NCBI RefSeq assembly: GCF_019599265.1
Contig: NZ_JAHZTC010000002.1
Coordinates: 62,001 to 126,000 of the forward strand
Origin: Pontibacter sp. HSC-14F20
Lineage (GTDB): Bacteria; Bacteroidota; Bacteroidia; Cytophagales; Hymenobacteraceae
Direction of reading: 5' to 3'
DNA: 64,000 bases
Part shown: in pieces, positions 37,412-47,139 of the stretch
How the letters are laid out: each line of letters opens with the position of its first letter
How positions within the stretch are numbered: position 1 is the first letter of the stretch
Program-made: the position numbers and the translations under genes
Notes under the pieces: generated by a model
What the model saw: only the letters and a program-made list of their open reading frames with translations
Told to the model about the DNA's origin: nothing
The model's database searches: none

Positions 37412-38379
37412 ATCCTGATCAGTTTAACAGTGATCAGTAGATCAAGCAGGATGAGGATCAGGGCCAGGGCCAGTGGGTAAATGTATTTGTTAGCAGTTAC
37501 ATCAATGGTTTTACTTTCGCGCAGCTCCCCTTCTATGTTGTTGATGGCGTTGATTAGGCGGCTGACTTCACTAATGCGGCCATTTACCTCGAAGTACTCG
37601 CCTTCGGTCGCATCTGCCAGTTGCTCCAGTCCCTCGGGGTGCAGACGCGTAATGACAGGATTGCCCTCCCGATCTTTTTTATAAGATGTCCCAACCGGAA
37701 TCTGCGTACCGTCTGTGGTGCCGATGCCCAGGGCAAATACCCGTATGTTTTGTTCACGTAGCCTGTCAGCCCAGTCGGAGGTTCGACCTCCGAAATCTTC
37801 TCCGTCACTGATGAGCACCAGAATGCGGGCCTTTTGCTCACTTGCCCCCGGCGAAGCGGCTTGCCCGAATTTTTGGGATACAAGCTCCAGCACAGGTATA
37901 AAACTGGTTCCGCCATGTGGCAGCAGACCCGTGCGCAAGGTTTGGGTATAGAGCGTGAGTGCTTGCTGGTCGTAGGTAAGAGGACTTTGCAGATAAGCTT
38001 CCGAATCGAATACGATCAGTCCGATTCGGTCGGAATTGAAGCGGCTGATCAATCGTATGATATCACGTTTGGACCGTTCCAGGCGGGAGGGTTGCACATC
38101 GTTGGCATCCATAGAGGCCGAAAGGTCCACGGCGATGTAGATGTCCTTGCCGATCGTTTTGATCTCTTTTTTCATGGCTCCAAAAGAGGGCCCGAGGATG
38201 GCAATGATGAGCAGGACCACATAGGCGTGTCGCAGCACGAACTTCACCCAGACACCATGCGGGCGCTGCCCAAAAAAAGCCGATACCCTCTGTACCCGCC
38301 ACAGATACCCGATGTACAGCCCCAGGAAGAGGATGCCGAACAGGATTTCGAGCAGTGTTAGCGTTTGGTACCAGGTCAT
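37408..38379 (-). CDS. VWA-domain membrane protein of the BatA/BatB type
   Basis: About 323 residues from ATG 38379 (MTWYQTLTLLEILFGILFLG); the frame continues upstream to 38412 without better support. Hydrophobic helices lie at the N-terminus (two) and C-terminus (IYPLALALILILLDLLITV). Between them is a von Willebrand A domain with a complete MIDAS: DLSASM, the threonine in LPHGGTSFIPVLEL, and DGEDFGG. Bat proteins are linked with stress tolerance and MoxR-type chaperone systems; the remaining bat genes and moxR are not in this window. Confidence 0.87.
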   Translation of the reverse strand: MTWYQTLTLLEILFGILFLGLYIGYLWRVQRVSAFFGQRPHGVWVKFVLRHAYVVLLIIAILGPSFGAMKKEIKTIGKDIYIAVDLSASMDANDVQPSRLERSKRDIIRLISRFNSDRIGLIVFDSEAYLQSPLTYDQQALTLYTQTLRTGLLPHGGTSFIPVLELVSQKFGQAASPGASEQKARILVLISDGEDFGGRTSDWADRLREQNIRVFALGIGTTDGTQIPVGTSYKKDREGNPVITRLHPEGLEQLADATEGEYFEVNGRISEVSRLINAINNIEGELRESKTIDVTANKYIYPLALALILILLDLLITVKLIRI

Positions 38380-38643
38380 GTTGAGCAGAATCAGGCAATT
38401 GCCCGATGACAAATATAAGAAAGGAAAGCCAATGTACAGGACTTTTGCGTGGCGCAGAAAGCAGATACAGGTATAGGTGGCGGAGCAGATGCCGTGTGGC
38501 GTAGTGAAAAGAGGGTGTCAGGTTAAATTATTTAAAAAAAATCTGGCATCAGAAAGCTAAATAGAATCAGGTAGTTAGTTTTAGAAAAGGGAGTTTAGAG
38601 GTATACCAGGCGGGTTTATTTGCTAAAATTTTGGGGTATGCTA

Positions 38644-38674
38644 TTGTGTGAGCAAATTTAATGTAGTATGTTTG
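38644..38674 (+). promoter_or_regulatory. Promoter of tRNA-Ser
   Basis: TTG at 38644-38646 and an exact TAnnTTTG box (TATGTTTG) at 38667-38674, 20 nt apart, lie 26 bp upstream of the mature tRNA 5' end. Confidence 0.65.
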
Positions 38675-38699
38675 CAATCTCTTCAGCAGGGAGAGACCC

Positions 38700-38786
38700 G
38701 GAGGGGTGGGTGAGTGGCTTAAACCAGCAGTTTGCTAAACTGCCGTACTGGAAACGGTACCGGGGGTTCGAATCCCCCCTCCTCCG
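38700..38786 (+). tRNA. tRNA-Ser (anticodon GCU)
   Basis: A class-II tRNA with long variable arm. Acceptor strands ggagggg (38700-38706) and ctcctcc (38779-38785) pair with one G-U; the anticodon loop ttGCTaa is closed by gcagt/actgc; the T arm is ggggg-ttcgaat-ccccc. Discriminator G, followed by encoded CA. Confidence 0.95.
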
Positions 38787-38813
38787 CAAGCGGAAAAAAT
38801 AAATTGAAAATGT

Positions 38814-38844
38814 TTTGACAATTTAAATTCTTCGCTTACTTTTG
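38814..38844 (+). promoter_or_regulatory. Promoter of tRNA-Pro
   Basis: TTTG (38814-38817), 19 nt, TACTTTTG (38837-38844): a textbook Bacteroidetes promoter, about 57 bp before the mature tRNA. Confidence 0.75.
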
Positions 38845-38900
38845 CACCGCGTTCAACATTAACGGCGACACAATCGCTGACCGGAGTTGGAAGCATAGTT

Positions 38901-38974
38901 CGGGGTGTAGCGTAGCCCGGTATCGCGCCACATTTGGGATGTGGAGGTCGTAGGTTCGAATCCTGCCACCCCGA
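38901..38974 (+). tRNA. tRNA-Pro (anticodon UGG)
   Basis: Acceptor cggggtg pairs with caccccg; anticodon loop ttTGGga lies between ccaca and tgtgg; T arm ends gttcgaatcc. Discriminator A, CCA not encoded. Confidence 0.96.
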
Positions 38975-38977
38975 CTT

Positions 38978-39009
38978 AAAAAATTTCGGAAGCAATTCCG
39001 AAATTTTTT
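38978..39009 (+). terminator. Terminator after tRNA-Pro
   Basis: aaaaaatttcggaa pairs with ttccgaaatttttt around a gcaa loop, then tttg: a perfect stem directly after the tRNA. Confidence 0.9.
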
Positions 39010-39045
39010 GTTTAAGGGTAGAGCTAACGCTCTCCTAAGGACGCT

Positions 39046-39119
39046 GGTCTCGTAGCTCAGCTGGATAGAGCAACTGCCTTCTAAGCAGTAGGTCTTTGGT
39101 TCGAATCCAAACGGGATCA
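39046..39119 (+). tRNA. tRNA-Arg (anticodon UCU)
   Basis: Acceptor ggtctcg pairs with cgggatc including two G-U pairs; D arm gctcag-ctggata-gagc; anticodon loop ctTCTaa between actgc and gcagt; T loop ttcgaat. Discriminator A. No separate promoter box was seen after the preceding terminator. Confidence 0.95.
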
Positions 39120-39128
39120 CTTTCACAC

Positions 39129-39170
39129 AACGCCAGATCGTCAAAAACGGTCTGGCGTTGTTGTTTTCGG
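39129..39170 (+). terminator. Terminator after tRNA-Arg
   Basis: aacgccaga (39129-39137) pairs with tctggcgtt (39151-39159), followed by gttgttttc. Confidence 0.8.
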
Positions 39171-39340
39171 GCTTTTTGACACTTTTGCACCATTCCGTAT
39201 CAGCGTTAGATATCTCCTTTTATGCGCATCCGGGGCACACCGCAGAAAAGCCATAATCACAACCCTTTTTTACCTCCACAACAAAGCTTACAACAAAGGC
39301 GAACGCCTGCTCTACGTGTAAATACGCCTGAACGGTATAC

Positions 39341-41689
39341 CTACAGAAACCTCACAGTGATATAACTGTCCGTGTTCCTTCCCCGGTCATCGGTGCAGGA
39401 AATCTTATACCTGCCGGACTTTTGTGGCTCAAAAAAAACCTTCTCGTTAGCGGGTGTGGCACGTAGAAATTTATCGTTGATATACCAGTATACTTGCTTA
39501 ACTTCGTTGTGCGTGTTGCTGTGCAGCATCAGTTGCTGGCGTTCTTCCTGCTCAAGCAGATACTCCATACCTGCAGCCGGCGAGGTGATAACCGGAGCGT
39601 GCTCTTTAAAGATGCGGCGGCAACTGGGGTTGTGTGCCGGAATCTGCTGGTAAGGTATGCGCTCCGCATCGTAAAAGGTGAGTAGCTCCGGCGCATGGTT
39701 AGGGTACAACTGTTGCACAAAACCTGTTGGTGGCAGGCAGCTGGTGCAGTAGCTATACCGCTTGTCTCCGGACACGGTAATGTTTTTCAGGTGGCTGCAC
39801 TTTTGCGTGGACGAGATGCCGGGTATAAAGTTATCCAGTACCTGATTTTTGCAGAAGCTGTTAACGGGGCTGCCGCTCTCTGCGCAAACCACTCTTAAAC
39901 CAATGTCTTTAGGTTGTTGAAACCACCCGTCAGTGGAGTTATAATCGATGCTGTTGAAGATGTCGAAAAGCAGGGGAGTGGCCGAGTCGGTGCCATTGAG
40001 TTCGGGTACGCCTTCTCCTGAAAAATTGCCAACCCAAACCCCCACTGTGTACTTTTTGTTGTAGCCAATGCTCCAGGCATCTTTGCGGCCATAAGAGGTT
40101 CCAGTCTTCCAGGCGATTTTGGGCAGGTTCGGGCTGTTATGAGCGTTATGCGGCAGGTCAGGTCGCGTGAGCTGCGTCAGAATCTGGTTGACCATGAAGG
40201 CCGACCCCGGCGACAGAATTTGTGCTTCCTGTTGGGTAGAATCCTGCTGCAGCCACTTGACGGGACTATACCTTCCCTGGTTGGCCAAAGCGGCGTACAG
40301 CAAGGTCAACTCCTCCAGTTTTACATCACATCCTCCCAATATTAACGACAGGCCCAACTGGTTACCCTTTCGCTTCATCTCCGAAAATTCGGCCTGTTTC
40401 AGCTTCTGCACAAAAGCATCCACACCCACCAGGTCAAGCACTTTTACGGCAGGCACGTTGAGCGAAGTAGCCAGCGCGTGGGCTATGGTGACGTTGCCAT
40501 TATAATTACCAAAGTAGTTTTGCGGGCGATACCCGGCATAGTCCACAGGTACGTCGGTGATCACAGCTTTTGGGGTGAGGAGGCCTTTGTCAAAGGCGGT
40601 GGCGTAAAGAAATGGCTTCAGGGTACTGCCCGGTGAGCGAACTGCCCGAATACCATCTACCTGTCCGTGGTGCGCAAAATCGTTAAAATCGGCAGAGCCC
40701 AGGTAGGCTTCTACTGCCTTGGTTTGGTTATTGATGACCAGCACCGCCGCGTTGTGAATATTCTGGTAGCGTAGCCGCTGCATGTAGTTATAGGCCAGTT
40801 GCTCCACTTTTTCCTGCACCTGCAGGCTAAGCGTGGTTTTGATGATGGGTTGATTCTTATACCTGCGGTACATGCGGTAGGCAAAGTGCGGTGCTACTTT
40901 CGGAGCATCCAGACGACGTGCTTCCAGCGGCTCCAGCAAGGCATCTTCAATATCCGATACCGGAAAAGCCTGTTGCGCCAGGTAATAACGCAGCCATTTA
41001 TTCCGAAACTCCACTATGCGCTCGTTCTGCTCACCAATCCGCAGCGAGGAAGGCTTGTTCGGAATAACCGTCAGCGTGACCGCCTGCGCCAGACTCAGCT
41101 GCTTGGGCGATTGCTGGAAGTATAAAACAGAAGCCGCCTTCACACCTTCGATGTTCCCGCCAAAAGGCACCAGGTTCAGGTATAGCTGCAGGATTTCGTC
41201 TTTGCTGTAATACCACTCCAATTGCAGCGCCCGGAACATTTCCATCAGCTTGTTTGCATAGGTACGCTGCTGCGGGTATAGCAGCCGGGCCACCTGCATG
41301 GTAATGGTGGAAGCACCGGAAGTTTTCTTATTTTGAAAAATGTTGTTGGCGAGCGCCCGCGTGATGGCGAAGGGATTAATGCCCGGGTGATAATAGAAGT
41401 ATTTGTCTTCCTTCAGCAGCACCGCTTTTTTGAGGACAGGATTTATTTCGTCCGGCTCCAGCTGCATCCGCCACTTATCATCCCGGCTCAGAAAAGCATT
41501 AATCACGCTGCCATCCGAAGCAGTGATAACAGGGGAGTAAGGGATGTTTACCTTAAGCGGGTAGAGATAGTTGAGAGTAACAAAGGCAAGGCAAAGCAGT
41601 AACATAAGGTATAGCGTATACCGGAGCCAGGGCTTGCTATACTTTAGCAGCCGATGGCTTGGGTTGTACCTTGGATGTTGTGTTGGCAT
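39341..41689 (-). CDS. pbpC: Penicillin-binding protein 1C
   Basis: A 782-residue bifunctional peptidoglycan synthase with one N-terminal membrane helix (YTLYLMLLLCLAFVTLNYLY, residues 25-44). The glycosyltransferase domain has the catalytic glutamate in LLKEDKYFYYHPGI and the TITMQVARLL block. The transpeptidase domain has SPGSTLKPF with the acylation serine, SLN in ATSLNVPA, and KTG in WKTGTSYG. The C-terminal region (from about 690) is the BiPBP_C-type domain specific to PBP1C. Located 14 bp after the alpha-2-macroglobulin gene, the same pairing as yfhM-pbpC in E. coli. Confidence 0.95.
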   Translation of the reverse strand: MPTQHPRYNPSHRLLKYSKPWLRYTLYLMLLLCLAFVTLNYLYPLKVNIPYSPVITASDGSVINAFLSRDDKWRMQLEPDEINPVLKKAVLLKEDKYFYYHPGINPFAITRALANNIFQNKKTSGASTITMQVARLLYPQQRTYANKLMEMFRALQLEWYYSKDEILQLYLNLVPFGGNIEGVKAASVLYFQQSPKQLSLAQAVTLTVIPNKPSSLRIGEQNERIVEFRNKWLRYYLAQQAFPVSDIEDALLEPLEARRLDAPKVAPHFAYRMYRRYKNQPIIKTTLSLQVQEKVEQLAYNYMQRLRYQNIHNAAVLVINNQTKAVEAYLGSADFNDFAHHGQVDGIRAVRSPGSTLKPFLYATAFDKGLLTPKAVITDVPVDYAGYRPQNYFGNYNGNVTIAHALATSLNVPAVKVLDLVGVDAFVQKLKQAEFSEMKRKGNQLGLSLILGGCDVKLEELTLLYAALANQGRYSPVKWLQQDSTQQEAQILSPGSAFMVNQILTQLTRPDLPHNAHNSPNLPKIAWKTGTSYGRKDAWSIGYNKKYTVGVWVGNFSGEGVPELNGTDSATPLLFDIFNSIDYNSTDGWFQQPKDIGLRVVCAESGSPVNSFCKNQVLDNFIPGISSTQKCSHLKNITVSGDKRYSYCTSCLPPTGFVQQLYPNHAPELLTFYDAERIPYQQIPAHNPSCRRIFKEHAPVITSPAAGMEYLLEQEERQQLMLHSNTHNEVKQVYWYINDKFLRATPANEKVFFEPQKSGRYKISCTDDRGRNTDSYITVRFL

Positions 41690-41703
41690 GTCGGGTTATT
41701 TAC

Positions 41704-44700
41704 TTACCTCACTCTCACTACTCCACCTCCCGAATAGCTATGATACTCCGCATTATACATGGCATCTGCCCCAATTGGTCCTAACTGGAAAGTACCCTTC
41801 GACACGGCACGCACCTGATAGAAAAAATACTGCGGCTGCGGCTTGGCAGTGGCGTAAAGATTGATCCTGTCGTCTCGGATGTCGATGTGGTCCGGGGTGG
41901 CGGGTTTTTGGGCTTCTATCCAGCCAAACTCGCGGGCAGTCATCAGGCGCGGGTTCTCTATTTCGAAACCGGCGGGTAGCATGTCTGTGATGGCAATGTT
42001 CGGCATACTTCTGCCATCCAGCGACTGCAGTTCCACACGCACCACCACTAGATCATTCTGCTTAAACGTGTTGTTGGTGATCTCCTGGCCATTGCGGTCA
42101 AAGAAGGTTTTTCGCACTTGCAGGTAATTGTCTTCGCGCTTCACATCACCGCTCTGGCTGATACCTTCCAGTTCCCAGAAATAGTATAAAGAGCCTGTTC
42201 CCTTACCACGAATGCTGATCGGGCCGCTGCCGATGTTGTTAGACAGCGTCATGTCCTTGCCCGAGAAAGTGCCGATCATTTTGCCATTCTGGTATACCTG
42301 CGCTGTCTGGCTGCCCTGGTTTCTGCTCGAAAGCTTGCCTAAGGCCATTAAGGCAAAAGCACGTTCCTGGGTGTTGTACCAGCGCTTGGAGCGTAGTTCA
42401 TCCGATAAGTGCCTTGCCATCGTTCCAACCTGCGGATTTTCCGGATCAGCTTCTATTAAACTGTTCAGCGAGATCGCCATGTCTCGGATCGGTGAGTAAA
42501 AGCTGCCACCGAGCGCACGTACAGAGGTTTCCCCGGAGAAGGAGCGGGGCAGGATCTGATTAAAGCTTTCACGGCTGCCGTTCAGGGCGTAAGTGCTGGC
42601 CAGCAAATAGCGGGCATCTAAAGAGAGCAATTCCGGTTTGGCTTTGTAGTAGTTCATCGTGGACCAATCCACTTTATCGGCGATGCTGAGCACATACAGC
42701 GAGTAGGTGGTTTCGCGGGCTGCGATGAACTTGCTCTGCACTTGGCGACTGGCATCGTAATAGCGGTATTCTTCCATGGCCTTGGCTTTTACTTTTTGCT
42801 GCAGGTAGCGCAGGGCTTTATCGAGCACCTCCTGGGTTACCGGGAAGCCGGCTTTCTTGGCCTCCAGCAAAAAGTGTGTGGCGTAGGTGCTGCTCCACCA
42901 GTCGGTATAAGTGGCGCCGGGCCAATAGGTAAAGCCGCCGTCGTACTGCTGCATCAGCTCAATTTTAGTGATGGCCTCCTGCACCAGGTAGTTCGGGTTA
43001 AAGGTGCGGCTCTTCTGGTCCTGGTTCAGCGAACGGGCCAGGTCAGTGTAGTATAGCAGCGGGAAAGCCGTGGAAGTTGTCTGCTCCAGGCAACCATGCG
43101 GGTAGCGCAGCAGGAAGGTAATGTCATCGGTAAACTGTGCCAGCGGCGAACGACTCACTACCAGCTTAGCCGATACCGACGAAGGTATAAAATCGTTAGC
43201 TAGTTTGATGTCAGCGGTGGCGCCGTCTTTTACACTGCCGGCCTCGGTTACTTTGGTCAGCGGCGCGATAGGTCGAACGGTGATGTCAGTATTGCTGGCA
43301 AAAGTCTCGTTAAGTGCATTGACCTGTACTTTCACCGTAGCCTGACCAATGGCAGGTGTGGCCACTAGTTTGTAAGTCACCTGCGCCTCTGCGTTTGGAT
43401 TTATACCTGCTGATTTCCTGGTTTCGCCAACTAGACGCAAAGGGCCTGTCACCGAAATGGTGCTGCTGGCAGTGGCTTTGGTAGTGGTGGTATTGCTTAG
43501 CGTTACCGGCACCAATATCGTATCGCGTGGACTCACAAAACGAGGAAGGGCCGTACTGATCACCACCGGATCCGAGACACGCATCATCTTTTCAGAAGAA
43601 CCGAAGGCATTGTCCTTGTAAGCAACGGCCATCATACGGACCGCTCCTGAAAACTCAGGTATACGCACGTTTACAGTCGCTTCGCCATTGGCATTTGCCT
43701 TTAACTGCCCGCTCCACAACGATACCAGTTTTACCCTTTTGTTGGTGAGCGGGTTGATGCGTTTTGCCAGATCGTAGCCGTCGCCGCCGGTGCTGGAGCG
43801 CCCGCCCAGTTCCGGGAACAGGTATGGGTATAGGTCGTAGCCGGCAACTTCTAAGGCACGTTTCTGATAGAAGAAGCCATGTGGGTCTGGCGTCTGGTAA
43901 TCCTTGATCTGCAGGATGCCTTCGTCTACCACAGCCAGCGTAACTTCTGCATTCGGAGCCGTTTTCACCTTAACCTGCTGCACCTTGCTGGAGCGGGAAG
44001 TTTCAGGAGCAAGTATAGTAACAGCCAGCTGCGTACTTTTCCTGGTAACAGTTAAAGGTTTAAATCCTCGGGCAATGGTCAGCGGCATCTGGTTGTCTTT
44101 TACCTGGCGCAGCGCAATGGCGGTGATGTAAGCTGTTGGCAGGTGCTCGTCCTTGATCGGCAGGGTAAGCGAGGCGGCTTTTTTATCGGTTTTAAGGTAG
44201 TAGTAGCTGAGCACTTTGTTCTGCTCCACGGTTACCAATATCTTGCCTGCAAATGGGGATTTGAGCAGCACTTTTGCCTCGTCACCTACCTCGTATTTTT
44301 CCTTGTCCAGCGAAATGTCTACTTCGCCTTCGGTGTTCACGGCAAAGGAGGTGCTTTCGGTATCGCCCCAGCCGTAGGCATAAAACTCCTGCGCCACATA
44401 GTTCTGGGCACCCGGCCGCATCACGCGTATTTCATATTGTCCGGAGGAAACAGGTGTGAAATTGAACGTAGCTCCGGTGGCAGGTAAGGCGATGTTCTGG
44501 CTGACGATGACATTTTCTTTGCGCTGCGATTTATAGTTGTATTCGTCGCTGCGCCGCTCAATCACAGACTCGTAGGTATAGCGCACCAGTTGCACGCGGG
44601 CTGTGGTATTAATGGGACTACCTGCACGGTTAAGCGCGATCAGCGGAATGTTCATGGCGCGGCGGGTGCTCACGTATTCATCGAAGTTCTTGATACCGAA

Positions 44701-47139
44701 AAAGGCCTGCTGCGTGCTCACGTCAAATTTGTTGAGGCGGTTTACCGGGCGACCTGTCTCATCAAAAACCGTGGTATAGAGTGAACCGTCCAGCAAGCCG
44801 ATATCCTGGAAATTCTCCAGCTCAAACACCTCTTGTCCTTTGCCCTGCGCATCAGTCTGGCCCTGGCGAGTGCTGGTTTGGATGTTGATGGAGCCAGAGG
44901 TATGGATGTCGAATGTAAAATCCGGATAGCGTTTGGCTTCGAAAATTTTCTTTTTGAGGCTGAGCTGTGTTTCGTAATTGCGGTTGGCAGCCGGCGGACC
45001 GAATAGGTTTTGCGCAGTCAGGTTCAAGATAAGTTTCTCGCCTGCGTTGTAAGTTTCCTTGTTCAGGGCTGCAGTCACTTTCAGGCGGTCGGGCATAAAC
45101 TCTTCTACACCTATTTTCTTTGCGTTGAGCAGCACGTCGTTTCCCGAGTACACTTCTAGGGTATAGGTACCCGTCACAGCGGCCCCGTTCAGTATAAAGT
45201 TGGTTTCGCTGGCGCCCTGCTTGTTGAGTTTACCTTTGGTGCTTCGGTATTCTTTGCCGTTGGGCAGCAGCAGTTTTACTTTGATGGGAAGTCCGGCCAC
45301 TGTTTTCCAATCCGGTGTACGCACCACGGTGTTGACATGGATGGTGTCGCCGGGGCGGTAGAGGTCGCGGTCGCCGTAGATAAAGGCATCGTAGTTGAGT
45401 TCGTTCAGGCGTTTGCCGCCCACCTCAAAACGGGAAGTATTCACCTGCGTCTGGCTGTAAGGCATGTAATTAAAGTCATCTCCTTTGCGGGCCGTGATCA
45501 TCCCGATCTTAAAATCCGGCGTTGTCTGGCTGGTGTTGCTGAGACGGGCTACGCCATCTTTGTCAGTAGTGGCTTTGTGCACCACCTGATTGTTCGTGCT
45601 GATGAAGTGAATTTCCACCCCATCCATCGTTGTCGCCTCGCGGATAGAGTTGGCAAAAACCACTACTTCATCCTTGCCCTGTTTGGCGATCAAACCAATA
45701 TCCGAAACGGATACAATTTTGGAATCCTTCAGCCAGTTTTTGTCGGTGCTGGCCACAGTGATCACATACAAACCTTTAAACTGACTGTCGAAATCGAGGT
45801 CGTGCAGGTTGAGGTTGAGCAGATAAGAACTGCCTTGCTTGCGCAGACTTTCAGTGCTGTACTCGCGCTCAAAAAGGGTGTTGCCGTTGTTCTCATTCAC
45901 ATCGTAGTAGGAGCTGGAGTAGTATTCTTCCGTCGCTTCGTCGTAGTAGCCATCGTACATTTTGCCCTCGCGCAGGTAGTGCAGAATGTTGTTCTCGTAT
46001 ACCTTGCTGATGCTCACTTTAATGCGCGGCACCTGGTTCAGGTTAAGGGCAATGTTACGGGCGCCCTGGCTGCTCAGATAAATACTTTTGGCGTTGGCGA
46101 AACTGATGCCGGGTTGTGTATCAGCAAAAGTAACACTGTGCCGGTAGGGCTGGCCCATCGGTTTGCCTTCCATACCTGCCAGGTCGCCGGAGAGGGTCAG
46201 GGTATAGGTACTGCTCTGGTTGAAATTACCCTTCAGTACCAACCCATTCTGCAGGCGCTCGACGGTATACTCACGCCTCGGACTGACCTCTATTAAGTTG
46301 CCGATGTTGCTGTTGGTAACAGGTTGTGTGGTGAGAATGTAAATGCGCTCCTGACCTTCTTCCAAAGCGGTTGTTACTTCTGTCACCATCATGCGCTGGC
46401 GGCTTGGCAACAGGATATCCTGCTCTATGGTCTGGTCGGTTTGGTTGGTACTGCCGGCCACGCTCAGGCCCTGGGAAATATGCAGGCGCAGCGGAATCTC
46501 CTTGTCCTGTTGCCCCTCTACATTTTTTACGCGAATGGTGATGTTGTCGCGGTTGCCACTGGCCAGCTCAATTGGCAGTTCTTTGGTACCGGCGTATACC
46601 CGCAAATGCTCCCGCAACTCCTGGAAAAGCACCGGATAATTGAAATCCAGTTGCAAACTCGCCTCCAACTGGTTCGGGCTGTTTTCATTGGCCACCCAAT
46701 AGCTTTTCACTTGCTGCAGCCGGAGGTAGGGGGTATGGAAGGTGATACCCTGCCCGGCAGGTATAGTATACTTCTCAGCCGTGTGGCGGAGCAGGTTTTC
46801 GGTTAGTTCTGCTTTGTAGTTGGTGGTCGGGGCGAAAGGCTTGTCAGGGGAAAAAACCAGTTCATTCGGCGCTGTCCATTTATACTTTCCGGCCACCTTT
46901 GGCGTAAGGCTCAGGTATGGAATCGTGTCCCACTGGTTCAGGAGCGAATCACTGACCAAATCTTTATCGAAGGTGAATACCAGGTTCTGCTCCCGGGCTA
47001 TTTCCTGCTCAAAGTTCTTGCCTTTCAAGCGCAGTTCGTCGCTGTTGCTGCGGCAGCTGAAAAAGCAAAGTATGCACAGCAGCAAACTGATTCTGAGTAG
47101 ATGTTGAAGCGGAGCGGGGTGATCTTGTAATATATTCAT
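41704..47139 (-). CDS. Bacterial alpha-2-macroglobulin family lipoprotein
   Basis: An 1811-residue protein with an N-terminal signal ending LLCILCFFSC, so a lipoprotein. It is built from macroglobulin (MG) domains; MG-like repeats run to about residue 1100 with YRPGDTIHVNTVVRTPDWK near 590. The thioester motif HGCLEQTT sits near residue 1350, followed by the alpha-toroid TED helices (YDGGFTYWPG). Thioester-containing bacterial A2Ms trap invading proteases in the periplasm and are partnered with PBP1C for wall repair, as here. The very long final domain ends MYNAEYHSYSGGGVVRVR. N-terminus chosen at ATG 47139. Confidence 0.93.
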   Translation of the reverse strand: MNILQDHPAPLQHLLRISLLLCILCFFSCRSNSDELRLKGKNFEQEIAREQNLVFTFDKDLVSDSLLNQWDTIPYLSLTPKVAGKYKWTAPNELVFSPDKPFAPTTNYKAELTENLLRHTAEKYTIPAGQGITFHTPYLRLQQVKSYWVANENSPNQLEASLQLDFNYPVLFQELREHLRVYAGTKELPIELASGNRDNITIRVKNVEGQQDKEIPLRLHISQGLSVAGSTNQTDQTIEQDILLPSRQRMMVTEVTTALEEGQERIYILTTQPVTNSNIGNLIEVSPRREYTVERLQNGLVLKGNFNQSSTYTLTLSGDLAGMEGKPMGQPYRHSVTFADTQPGISFANAKSIYLSSQGARNIALNLNQVPRIKVSISKVYENNILHYLREGKMYDGYYDEATEEYYSSSYYDVNENNGNTLFEREYSTESLRKQGSSYLLNLNLHDLDFDSQFKGLYVITVASTDKNWLKDSKIVSVSDIGLIAKQGKDEVVVFANSIREATTMDGVEIHFISTNNQVVHKATTDKDGVARLSNTSQTTPDFKIGMITARKGDDFNYMPYSQTQVNTSRFEVGGKRLNELNYDAFIYGDRDLYRPGDTIHVNTVVRTPDWKTVAGLPIKVKLLLPNGKEYRSTKGKLNKQGASETNFILNGAAVTGTYTLEVYSGNDVLLNAKKIGVEEFMPDRLKVTAALNKETYNAGEKLILNLTAQNLFGPPAANRNYETQLSLKKKIFEAKRYPDFTFDIHTSGSINIQTSTRQGQTDAQGKGQEVFELENFQDIGLLDGSLYTTVFDETGRPVNRLNKFDVSTQQAFFGIKNFDEYVSTRRAMNIPLIALNRAGSPINTTARVQLVRYTYESVIERRSDEYNYKSQRKENVIVSQNIALPATGATFNFTPVSSGQYEIRVMRPGAQNYVAQEFYAYGWGDTESTSFAVNTEGEVDISLDKEKYEVGDEAKVLLKSPFAGKILVTVEQNKVLSYYYLKTDKKAASLTLPIKDEHLPTAYITAIALRQVKDNQMPLTIARGFKPLTVTRKSTQLAVTILAPETSRSSKVQQVKVKTAPNAEVTLAVVDEGILQIKDYQTPDPHGFFYQKRALEVAGYDLYPYLFPELGGRSSTGGDGYDLAKRINPLTNKRVKLVSLWSGQLKANANGEATVNVRIPEFSGAVRMMAVAYKDNAFGSSEKMMRVSDPVVISTALPRFVSPRDTILVPVTLSNTTTTKATASSTISVTGPLRLVGETRKSAGINPNAEAQVTYKLVATPAIGQATVKVQVNALNETFASNTDITVRPIAPLTKVTEAGSVKDGATADIKLANDFIPSSVSAKLVVSRSPLAQFTDDITFLLRYPHGCLEQTTSTAFPLLYYTDLARSLNQDQKSRTFNPNYLVQEAITKIELMQQYDGGFTYWPGATYTDWWSSTYATHFLLEAKKAGFPVTQEVLDKALRYLQQKVKAKAMEEYRYYDASRQVQSKFIAARETTYSLYVLSIADKVDWSTMNYYKAKPELLSLDARYLLASTYALNGSRESFNQILPRSFSGETSVRALGGSFYSPIRDMAISLNSLIEADPENPQVGTMARHLSDELRSKRWYNTQERAFALMALGKLSSRNQGSQTAQVYQNGKMIGTFSGKDMTLSNNIGSGPISIRGKGTGSLYYFWELEGISQSGDVKREDNYLQVRKTFFDRNGQEITNNTFKQNDLVVVRVELQSLDGRSMPNIAITDMLPAGFEIENPRLMTAREFGWIEAQKPATPDHIDIRDDRINLYATAKPQPQYFFYQVRAVSKGTFQLGPIGADAMYNAEYHSYSGGGVVRVR

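Noticed and set aside
38735-39144. Two minus-strand frames (86 and 102 codons) across the tRNA cluster with SGWQDSNLRPPHPK- and GGGIRTPG-like peptides
   Set aside because: These are the well-known spurious translations of the antisense strand of tRNA genes.
39160-39205. TTTTTGACACTTTTGCACC near 39175 as a promoter
   Set aside because: The spacing between the TTTTTG and the TTTTG parts is far too short, and the next gene on this strand does not exist before 47560.
45337-46296. A 319-codon plus-strand frame opposite the alpha-2-macroglobulin gene, and several others opposite it and the T9SS gene
   Set aside because: The opposite strand encodes recognisable domains throughout; these are shadow frames in GC-rich coding DNA.
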